From Manihot esculenta (lineage: Eukaryota; Streptophyta; Magnoliopsida; Malpighiales; Euphorbiaceae): a DNA stretch of 64,000 nt. Shown here piece by piece: positions 11,445 to 19,508 of this stretch; positions within the stretch are counted from its first letter, which is position 1, and every line of letters starts with the position of its first letter. The position numbers were made by a program, and so were the translations under genes. The notes beneath the pieces were generated by a model. It did no database searches and was not told where the DNA came from. It worked only from the letters and a program-made list of their open reading frames with translations. The stretch is taken from contig NC_035174.2 in the NCBI RefSeq assembly GCF_001659605.2, positions 2,854,389 to 2,918,388 of the forward strand, read 5' to 3'.

Positions 11445-11938
11445 TGATGACCGCTGGATTTCTTCACCCTAGAACAGGGGCTTGACCACAGCCAAAGGCC
11501 CATGACACAGAGGCCCACGTACTTGATACCCCCCAACAAGCCTGGTTCATTCCAGCTTCCGGGCCGGGCTCGACCAAGCTTCCTCACTCAGTCCAGCCTG
11601 ATCCCTGACCAGCAGACCCCTCTCAGGCCCAGCGTCCAGCCCAACTCTCGGCCCAGCCCGGGGTCCAGAACAGTACTCACCAGACAGCCTGGCAGATCCG
11701 CTCGAACGTACGCATGAGGAGAATCAGAGGCCGTTACGCATGTAACAGGCAGCTGATACCCTAGTACACCCGAATCTGTATGGCAGAGACGCGTGACCCA
11801 ATCCTGGAGAGACCTTTACACGTCACCAGCAAGCAAGACAATGTATAAAAGAGGAGTCCCCTCCTCAGAAAGTTTTAAGCCTTATTCTGTAACACAAAAC
11901 CCTTGAAAAACCCTATTCTATTGGATCTCAGATCATCA
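11445..11938 (+). repeat. 5' LTR of Tat element
   Basis: 494 bp, TGATGACC to ATCATCA. A TATA box (TATAAAAG, 11844-11851) lies about 95 bp before the 3' end, so the R-U5 part is short. Confidence 0.95.
11844..11851 (+). promoter_or_regulatory. TATA box of Tat 5' LTR
   Basis: TATAAAAG sits in the LTR, preceded by CAATG and followed by a C-rich stretch (GAGTCCCCTCC). The same box is repeated in the 3' LTR at 25041-25048. It is the likely start signal for the genomic RNA of the element. Confidence 0.7.
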
Positions 11939-11939
11939 A

Positions 11940-11957
11940 TTGGCGCCGTCTGTGGGA
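11940..11957 (+). promoter_or_regulatory. Primer binding site of Tat element
   Basis: TTGGCGCCGTCTGTGGGA follows the 5' LTR after one or two bases. TGGCGCCGT is complementary to the 3' end expected for plant tRNA-Asp; pairing beyond about nine bases is imperfect, so the primer identity is an inference. Confidence 0.65.
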
Positions 11958-12016
11958 AACGAAGGAGATCTTTTCATCACCGGAGTTTTCACTTTCAAAA
12001 CCCACTGAGATCCACA

Positions 12017-13309
12017 ATGGCAAACCACCAAGAAAGTAACCTTAATATTCCAAATGACTTAAGCTCCGCCCAAGAGGGGCAGCAGTTCTCTTTTTCTAGC
12101 CCTACGACGTTGAATAACCAAACACCCATCTCTCTTAATCCCTCGCCAGGCTTGGCAGGGAATACTCCCACCATGACCCTGTCTAACCAAGACATTCAAA
12201 CCATGGCTCTCCAGCTACAAACCACTGCTCACTGGTTGGGGCAGATAATGCAACAAAGGGGACTTAGCACCCCAGTAAACGCACTCCCAGTAGTGGAGGA
12301 ACCCAGAACCGATGAACCCCGACCTACCTCTATCCGCCTCCAAACTAACAACCACGATGTCGGAGAAGAGGAAGAACCGGAGGCCCGAATCCATGGGAGA
12401 AGGGCAAGAGAGATGATAGAAAATGAAGAGGTGGACGACTATTCTGCTGAAACAACCAGGGAAACGGGAACTGAAACAGAGGAGGAAGAATGTAGTTTGG
12501 GCAAAAGATCCAACCCAGAAGACGAGAAAATGAACCAAAAACTGAAAAGGTTGAAGGAGCAGCTCCTAGCCGAGCTAGGTAAGAAAGATCAGAGTCAAAC
12601 CTCCTTGCCTACTTCTTCTCCCTTCTCAAAGGTAATGCAGCAGGAGACCGTTCCCAAAAAGTTTATGATGCCGCCGATGGCGGCCTATAATGGGGCTGGA
12701 AACCCGAGAGAACATGTCATGAACTATAAGACCTTCATGGAGTTGCAAACTCTGTCAGATGCTCTGATGTGCAAGGTGTTCCCAACAACGCTCTCGGGAC
12801 CAGCGAGGGCATGGTTCAACAGCCTGGAGGCCGGAAGCATTAAAAGTTTTGGAGACCTTGCCCTCCGCTTCATCAGCCGGTTCGTAGCCGGGGTGCCAGC
12901 AGATAGGAAGACAAGCTATCTGGAAACAGTTAGGCAAAAAGCTGGTGAATCTCTCAGAGAGTATGTCGCCCGTTTCAATACGGAGGCCCTGCAGATTCCC
13001 GAGCTCGACGAAGGAAGGGCGGTAGAGGCCATGCAAAAGGGAACAACCTCTGCCGAGTTCTTTGGTTCTTTGAGCAGGAAACCTCCGACCTCACTGGCCG
13101 AGTTGATGAAGAGGGCGGAAAAGTACATAAGGCAGGATGACGCCTTAGTAACGAGTAGATTTGCCAAAGGGGTGGCAGGAAAAGAGAAAGCCCCGGAGGA
13201 AGGAAGGCTGGAGAAACACGAGAAGAAGCGTGGGAAGAGGCCTGAGCCATATAAGCAGGCCTGGGAAAGAAGGGATCAAAGGCCCCCCCCCTCCTCCCAG
13301 GGCTCATGA
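12017..13309 (+). CDS. gag: Tat gag protein (frame broken before nucleocapsid)
   Basis: The frame is open from 11903, but that ATG lies inside the LTR. The ATG at 12017 (MANHQESNLN), just after the primer binding site, is the likelier start, giving 430 residues. The N-terminal 200 residues are low-complexity and acidic, followed by the retrotransposon gag domain (FMMPPMAAYNGAGNPREHV, AWFNSL, FISRFV and LREYVARFN motifs). The frame stops at 13309 just after a run of nine C. The nucleocapsid-like segment with KYCQYHRTHGHDTNNC is instead read in the pol frame. Gag assembles the virus-like particle; this copy would make it only without its zinc-binding end unless frame is corrected by frameshifting. 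Confidence 0.88.
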   Translation: MANHQESNLNIPNDLSSAQEGQQFSFSSPTTLNNQTPISLNPSPGLAGNTPTMTLSNQDIQTMALQLQTTAHWLGQIMQQRGLSTPVNALPVVEEPRTDEPRPTSIRLQTNNHDVGEEEEPEARIHGRRAREMIENEEVDDYSAETTRETGTETEEEECSLGKRSNPEDEKMNQKLKRLKEQLLAELGKKDQSQTSLPTSSPFSKVMQQETVPKKFMMPPMAAYNGAGNPREHVMNYKTFMELQTLSDALMCKVFPTTLSGPARAWFNSLEAGSIKSFGDLALRFISRFVAGVPADRKTSYLETVRQKAGESLREYVARFNTEALQIPELDEGRAVEAMQKGTTSAEFFGSLSRKPPTSLAELMKRAEKYIRQDDALVTSRFAKGVAGKEKAPEEGRLEKHEKKRGKRPEPYKQAWERRDQRPPPSSQGS

Positions 13310-16300
13310 ACCACGAGTGCTCCCCCCTTGGGTTCCTGAGAAGCCTACTCCCCTCAACGCTTCCAGAGCCGAAGTGCTCATGGCAGTCCAGGATAAGGAG
13401 TTCCTCCAGTGGCCTAAACCCATGAGGTCGGAAGCAGATCAGAGGAATCCTGACAAGTATTGTCAGTACCACCGGACACATGGCCACGATACAAATAACT
13501 GTTTTCAGTTAATCGCGGAGATTGAAAGATTGATAAAAAGGGGGCATCTCAAAAATTTTGTGAAGAAACCGGAGGGGCAGAGGCCTCCGCCCAGTCCGGC
13601 AGCCCAGATGCCCAGGAGAACCGGAGCTGGACCAGTGAATGATGGGTCTAGTGGGACTATTAATATGATTGTTGGAGGAACTGGAGGACGGATGAGCCGT
13701 CGAGGAAAGAAGAGAAACCGGGAAGGAGAGATCAGCAATGGCGAGGTCATGCAGATCGTTGAACACTCACCCATGGCCATCGTTTTCTCTTCAGAAGATG
13801 CACAGGACATTCAGATGCCCCATGATGACGCGCTTGTTATTGAAGCAGTCATTCATAATTTTCGGGTGAAGAAGGTTCTGGTGGATGATGGGAGTAAGGT
13901 CAATTTATTGCCATATCGGGTTTTCCAGCAGATGGGAATCCCGGAGGAACAGCTGGTTCGGGACCAGTCACCCATCAAAGGGATCGGAGGAGCACCGGTA
14001 TTTGTAGAAGGGAAGGTGAAGCTGGCCCTTACCTTGGGAGAAGCACCCAGAGCTCGCACCCATCATGAGGTGTTTTTGGTGGTTAAACTCCCACTGAGTT
14101 ACAATGCGATTTTAGGGAGGCCGGCGTTGTTTAGCTTTGAAGCTGTCACCAGCATCAGGTATTTGGCACTCAAGTTTCCAACGGAAGAAGGAGTGGGAAT
14201 GGTTCGGGGCAGCCAGGAAGAAGCAAGGGCGGTATACTTGGCCACAGTAACAGAACCGAGCTCAACTGGAGAAGCACTCGACTCGGAAGTTCTGGAGGTC
14301 AAAGATGAAACAAAAAAAGCCCGGACAGAGCCAGTCGGAGAATTGGAGACCTTCCCCTTATCAGAAGCAGATGCAAGCAAGGTTTTCAGTCTTAATGCCA
14401 ACCTCACCAAAGAACAAAAAGGTGAAGTCATGACTCTGATCCGAGGTCACGCGTCGACCTTCGCATGGAAGCCCTCAGACATGCCAGGAATTGACCCCAA
14501 AGTGATGACACACCGATTGAATGTCCTCTCCGAGGCCAGACCAGTGAAGCAAAAGAAGAGAGTAGTAGGAAGAGAAAAACAGCAAGCCACCCGGGAGGAA
14601 GTGCAGAAGTTAGAAGAAGCAGGCTTTATTAGGGAAGTAATGTACCCACAATGGTTGGCAAATCCTGTGTTAGTCAAAAAAGCCAATGGCAAATACAGGA
14701 TGTGCATAGATTTTACCGACCTAAATAAAGCCTGCCCCAAAGATTGTTACCCCCTCCCCGATATTAATAAAATGGTCGATTCAACGGCCGGATTTGATTA
14801 TATGTCTTCTTTGGATGCTATGTCTGGTTATCACCAAATCCCAATGGAGAAGTCGGATGAGGAGAAAACCTCATTTATAACTGAAGACGGGACTTACTGC
14901 TACAAAGCTATGCCTTTCGGATTAAGAAACGCCGGGGCAACTTACCAACGATTAATGAATAAAATCTTTAAGAACCAGATTGGCAGGAATGTAGAAGTGT
15001 ATGTGGATGACATGGTGGTTAAAAGTTCAACTTTTCAACAACACATAGCAGATCTAAGGGAGATATTTGGGGTGTTAGATCAATACAGAATGAAGTTAAA
15101 CCCAGCAAAATGTGCTTTTTTCATCAGGGGAGGAAAGTTCTTGGGATACATGGTGAGTGGAAGAGGCATTGAGCCTAATCCGGAGAAAGTAGAAGCCATA
15201 TTGAATATGCCAGAGCCGACCTGCGTAAGGGACGTCCAGAGATTAACCGGGAGAGTGGTGGCGCTTAACCGATTTATGTCGAAGTCAGCAGAAAAGTGTT
15301 TACCATTCTTCAAAAAGTTGAGAAAGGTACCAAACTTCGAATGGACGGAAGACTGCCAAAAAGCTTTCGCGGAACTTAAGAAATATCTTAGCTCGCCTCA
15401 CGTGCTCAGCAGTCCCATAAAAGGGGAAGAGCTTCTGATATATTTGGCAGCCTCAGAACAGGCAATCAGCGCGGTACTAGTAAGGGTAGAAGGAGGAGAG
15501 CAGAAACCTGTTTTCTACATCAGCAAGGTACTTAGAGACACTGAGGTCAGGTACTCGAACATTGAAAAATTGGCTTATGCCTTGTTGTTAGCAGTCCGGA
15601 AATTCAAAGTTTATCTGGAAGGCCACCAAGGAGTTGTGATGACGAACCAACCCTTAAAGAAGATCCTACGTAGGCCGGAAACTTCAGGACGGATGTTAGC
15701 ATGGTCCGTGGAAATCAGCCCCTACTGTCTGGAATACCGACCTCGGACAGCCATAAAATCTCAAGCGCTGGCTGACTTCATAGCAGAATGCTCATTCAAC
15801 GAGGAGAAGGAAGAATCATCCTCGGAGATGCCTAGAAAGGAAGGAGAGCGAGAGCTTTCCCAAGAATTTAGCTGGAAGCTATATGTAGACGGAGCATCAG
15901 GATCTGAGGGCAGCGGCACAGGGATAATGCTTAAGGGGCCGGAGGGCTTCAAAGTGTGTTATGCTTTACGGTTAGAATTCAAGGCTTCTAACAATATGGC
16001 CGAGTACGAGGCCTTGGTGAATGGGATGTTGGTAGCCTCGGAAGTAGGGGTAACCGACCTCGAAGTAAATAGTGACTCTCAACTGGTGATCAACCAGGTA
16101 ACGGGGGTATATCAAGCCAGAGACCCCATCATGCAGAACTATCTTGATAAAGTAAAAGCCATAGAAGCCGAGCTCGCAGAATGGGGAGTTATTGTCAGAT
16201 TTCAAAGAATACCTCGGGATGAAAATGAGGAGGCAGACCTGCTTAGTCGATTGACCAAAGAAGAATTAGAGCAGCTCCCTGACGAAGTATACATACAGCA

Positions 16301-17597
16301 TATCCGCACACCTGCTTTCAAGAAGACAAACACGGTACTGCAGGTGGACCAGAGCCCAACTTGGATGAGCCCCTATCTGAAATATTTGGAGAAGGGCGAA
16401 CTCCCTAAAGATAAAGACGAAGCCAGAAAGATAGCAGCTCGAGCTGCCAATTACCAAGTAATAAGGGGAACTTTGTACAGAAAGGGGAAGTCCAGCCCAT
16501 GGCTCCGGTGTGTAAGTCCGGAAGAAGCTGCAAGGGTAATGGAGGAAATACATAGAGGCCTATGTGGGGCTCACGAGGGAGCAGAGACATTAGCTAACAA
16601 AATATTCAGGCAAGGATACTACTGGCCCACTGTTAAGAAAGAAGCAGAAGAGTTTGTCCGAAGGTGCGACGTATGTCAGAGATTTGCTAATGCCATCAGG
16701 ACCCCTGCCACTCCTCAAGCAAGCATATCCAGTCCATGGCCTTTCTCGCAATGGGGAATTGACATCCTGGGCCCTTTCCCCAAGACTACGGGGCAAAGAA
16801 AATTTGTAGTGGTAGCTGTGGAATACTTCTCGAAATGGCCAGAGGCAGAAGCAATAGCAACAATCACAGCCAGAAAGATGATAGATTTCGTATGGGGGCA
16901 TATCATCTGCAGATTTGGCATACCCAGAGTGCTTATCTCAGACAACGGCAGACAATTTGACTGCAACACTTTCAAAACCTTCACGACGAACGTGGGCATA
17001 TGGCATAAGTTCTCCTCCGTGGCCCATCCTCAGACCAATGGTCAAACGGAAGTCACTAACAGAGCAATCCTCCAAGGATTAAAAAAGCGGCTGGATGGTG
17101 CAAAGGAAAACTGGGCAGAAGAACTCAATAGTATCCTATGGGCACTCCGAACTACTCCCAGAGTACCCACTAAGGAAACACCGTTCGCACTCGCTTACGG
17201 TACAGAGGCCGTAGTTCCAGTTGAATTACAGATCCCCACTCATCGAGTTCAATTTCTCAGCGAGGACACTAATGGGGACAAGTTAAGAAGCAACCTGGAT
17301 GCTCTTGAAGAAGTTAGGGAAGAAGCACAAGTCCGAACTGCTGCTTATCAACAACGAGCGGCAAGATATTATAATCAAAAGGTCAGAGAAAGAAGCTTAA
17401 AGGTGGGAGACCTGACTTTAAGAAACTTGGAAGCTACAGGAAAAAGAGCAGCCGCAGGCAAGCTAGCACCGACCTGGGAAGGTCCATTCAAGGTGACAAA
17501 AGTGGTTAAGCCCGGGGTATACCGAATTGAAGATATGCAAGGAAACCCCGAGCCCCACGCCTGGAACATCCAGCACTTAAAAAGGTACTTCCCTTGA
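13161..17597 (+). CDS. pol: Tat pol polyprotein: protease, RT, two RNase H domains, integrase
   Basis: Open for 1478 codons, overlapping gag by 149 bp in another frame; genuine pol-frame homology starts near 13292. Domains in order: a CCHC-like knuckle (residues about 96-112), protease (VLVDDGSKVNLLP, near 239), reverse transcriptase with YVDDMVVKS (near 613), a degenerate gypsy RNase H (YLAASEQAIS, near 760), a second archaeal-type RNase H (YVDGASGSEGSG near 907; NMAEYEAL; NSDSQLVINQ), integrase H2C2 finger (HEGAETLANK ... CDVCQRF, 1137-1174) and the DDE core (GIDILGPFP near 1200, SDNGRQFD near 1260, NGQTEVTNRA near 1294). No chromodomain is present. The second RNase H is diagnostic of the Tat lineage. 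The frame is intact to a TGA at 17597. Confidence 0.95.
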   Translation: MPKGWQEKRKPRRKEGWRNTRRSVGRGLSHISRPGKEGIKGPPPPPRAHEPRVLPPWVPEKPTPLNASRAEVLMAVQDKEFLQWPKPMRSEADQRNPDKYCQYHRTHGHDTNNCFQLIAEIERLIKRGHLKNFVKKPEGQRPPPSPAAQMPRRTGAGPVNDGSSGTINMIVGGTGGRMSRRGKKRNREGEISNGEVMQIVEHSPMAIVFSSEDAQDIQMPHDDALVIEAVIHNFRVKKVLVDDGSKVNLLPYRVFQQMGIPEEQLVRDQSPIKGIGGAPVFVEGKVKLALTLGEAPRARTHHEVFLVVKLPLSYNAILGRPALFSFEAVTSIRYLALKFPTEEGVGMVRGSQEEARAVYLATVTEPSSTGEALDSEVLEVKDETKKARTEPVGELETFPLSEADASKVFSLNANLTKEQKGEVMTLIRGHASTFAWKPSDMPGIDPKVMTHRLNVLSEARPVKQKKRVVGREKQQATREEVQKLEEAGFIREVMYPQWLANPVLVKKANGKYRMCIDFTDLNKACPKDCYPLPDINKMVDSTAGFDYMSSLDAMSGYHQIPMEKSDEEKTSFITEDGTYCYKAMPFGLRNAGATYQRLMNKIFKNQIGRNVEVYVDDMVVKSSTFQQHIADLREIFGVLDQYRMKLNPAKCAFFIRGGKFLGYMVSGRGIEPNPEKVEAILNMPEPTCVRDVQRLTGRVVALNRFMSKSAEKCLPFFKKLRKVPNFEWTEDCQKAFAELKKYLSSPHVLSSPIKGEELLIYLAASEQAISAVLVRVEGGEQKPVFYISKVLRDTEVRYSNIEKLAYALLLAVRKFKVYLEGHQGVVMTNQPLKKILRRPETSGRMLAWSVEISPYCLEYRPRTAIKSQALADFIAECSFNEEKEESSSEMPRKEGERELSQEFSWKLYVDGASGSEGSGTGIMLKGPEGFKVCYALRLEFKASNNMAEYEALVNGMLVASEVGVTDLEVNSDSQLVINQVTGVYQARDPIMQNYLDKVKAIEAELAEWGVIVRFQRIPRDENEEADLLSRLTKEELEQLPDEVYIQHIRTPAFKKTNTVLQVDQSPTWMSPYLKYLEKGELPKDKDEARKIAARAANYQVIRGTLYRKGKSSPWLRCVSPEEAARVMEEIHRGLCGAHEGAETLANKIFRQGYYWPTVKKEAEEFVRRCDVCQRFANAIRTPATPQASISSPWPFSQWGIDILGPFPKTTGQRKFVVVAVEYFSKWPEAEAIATITARKMIDFVWGHIICRFGIPRVLISDNGRQFDCNTFKTFTTNVGIWHKFSSVAHPQTNGQTEVTNRAILQGLKKRLDGAKENWAEELNSILWALRTTPRVPTKETPFALAYGTEAVVPVELQIPTHRVQFLSEDTNGDKLRSNLDALEEVREEAQVRTAAYQQRAARYYNQKVRERSLKVGDLTLRNLEATGKRAAAGKLAPTWEGPFKVTKVVKPGVYRIEDMQGNPEPHAWNIQHLKRYFP

Positions 17598-17725
17598 AAT
17601 ATATGTAAAGAAAAATATTGTACTCTGAAAGGCACAAATAAATAAAATAACGCCATTCTTTACGCAATGATGTTATCTCCATTAAGAATGTTACTTCTCT
17701 TTGAAAAAGAAAGAACAAAACTAGA
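17598..17725 (+). other. Spacer between Tat pol and tandem array
   Basis: A short AT-rich spacer after the pol stop codon, holding AATAAATAAAATAA, a possible polyadenylation signal for a sense transcript. No coding potential is evident. Confidence 0.4.
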
Positions 17726-18760
17726 AGACCGGGATCCCCAAGATCTCCCGGATACAAGACCAGGATCCCCAAGATCTCCTGGAGGTAGAAGACCGGGATC
17801 CCCAAGATCTCCCGGATGCAAGACCAGGATCCCCAAGATCTCCTGGCGAAAGAAGACCTCCTTGAGACATAGAGACCTCCTGGAGGTAGAAGACCGGGAT
17901 CCCCAAGATCTCCCGGATGCAAGACCAGGATCCCCAAGATCTCCTGGCGAAAGAAGACCTCCTTGAGACATAGAGACCTCCTGGAGGTAGAAGACCGGGA
18001 TCCCCAAGATCTCCCGGATGCAAGACCAGGATCGCCAAGATCTCCTGGCGAAAGAAGACCTCCTTGAGACATAGAGACCTCCTGGAGGTAGAAGACCGGG
18101 ATCCCCAAGATCTCCTGGACAGAAGACCAGGATCCCCAAGATCTCCTGGCACTAGAAAACCTTACTGAGACATAGAGACCTCGGTGAGGCAGAAGACCAG
18201 GATCCCCAAGATCTCCTGGCACTAGAAAACCTCCTTGAGACATAGAGACCTCCTGGAGATAGAAGACCGGGATCCCCAAGATCTCCCGGACACAAGACCA
18301 GGATCCCCAAGATCTCCTGGCGAAAGAAGACCTCCTTGAGACATAGAGACCTCCTGGAGGTAGAAGATCGGGATCCCCAAGATCTCCCGGACACAAGACC
18401 AGGATCCCCAAGATCTCCTGGACAGAAGACCAGGATCCCCAAGATCTCCTGGCACTAGAAAACCTTACTGAGACATAGAGACCTCGGTGAGGCAGAAGAC
18501 CAGGATCCCCAAGATCTCCTGGCACTAGAAAACCTCCTTGAGACATAGAGACCTCCTGGAGGTAGAAGACCGGGATCCCCAAGATCTCCCGGATGCAAGA
18601 CCAGGATCCCCAAGATCTCCTGGCACTAAGAAGACCTCCTTGAGACATAGAGACCTTCTGGAGGTAGAAGACCGGGATCCCCAAGGTCGTCCCGGAATTA
18701 CAAGACCAGGATAGGTCGTCCCGGAATTACAAGACCAGGATCCCCAAGATCTCCTGGCAA
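17726..18760 (+). repeat. About 101-bp tandem array inside Tat element
   Basis: The string GGATCCCCAAGATCTCC recurs about 20 times, usually as pairs within a larger unit that repeats every 101 bp (for example starts at 17891, 17992 and 18093). Each unit carries GAAGACC, ACATAGAGACCTC and CTGGAGG blocks. Copies differ by a few bases and by small insertions or deletions; the last units (from 18640) are degraded. The array lies exactly between the 3' end of the sense pol gene and the 3' end of the antisense gene. Long open frames on the minus strand through it are by-products of the repeat. Confidence 0.95.
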
Positions 18761-19508
18761 AAGAAAACCTCCCTAAGACATAGAGACCTCAGTAAAGAAG
18801 AAGACCGGAATCCCGTAGAACTCCCGGAAAAACAAAATAAAGGATAGCCGGTGAGGCCCCAAGGTCACCCCGGCACAGCCAGGATCTCGTAAGACCTCCT
18901 GAAGGTAAGAATAGTTGGTGAAGGACTTCAGGGCCCCCCAAAAAACGAAAATTTCCCATAACTTTATGCAGGAACAACTTACAAAACTATATTTCCGACC
19001 TCACAAACATAGAGAGGTCCGGCGCTGCCGAAAAAAAAAAAAAAAAAAAAAAAAAAAAGAAAAGAAAAGAGAGAGGTCGAGCTCCCAGCTCGGACCGATA
19101 AGCCCAAGACCGAGCTCCTAGCTCGGATAGATTCATTTCTTCAAAAGATCAAGATACGAAAGCCAAAAACAAAGGCCGAGCTCCCTCCATAGAAGAACTC
19201 ATAAATCCTTAGGAGGATACTAAGGCTATAATCAAAAGCCTAAATCAGTTTATTTAAAATAAATATACAAAGTCACAACGAAGAAAGAAGGACTAGAAGT
19301 CAAAAACTAGCATGACAGTTGCCATCAAATGGGTACGAGATTTGATCTCTCAGACGACAGCTAAGAGCTGAACTCACAACTAAAGATTAATTTAGAGCTT
19401 CTGAATAAACATATGAAGTCTACATTACACATACGAAGAGTAAAGATAAATGTCAAAGAATATGAAAAACAAAAAGGAAACTAATATTCCATTAATAACT
19501 ATTACAAT
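18761..19508. other. Tat 3' region between array and antisense gene
   Basis: It holds degraded array material to about 18910, an A run of about 28 bases (19030-19058), a GAGCTCCCAGCTCGG-type inverted repeat present twice near 19079-19126, and presumably the 3' untranslated end of the antisense gene. No ORF is supported. Confidence 0.6.

Noticed and set aside
12215..14740. Several 80-170-codon minus-strand ORFs opposite Tat gag-pol
   Set aside because: They mirror the codon pattern of the sense genes and carry no domains.
17506..18684. 392-codon minus-strand open frame through the 101-bp array
   Set aside because: The repeat unit lacks stops in several frames, so long ORFs arise automatically (other frames are open too). 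It also runs antisense into the end of pol. No known domain.
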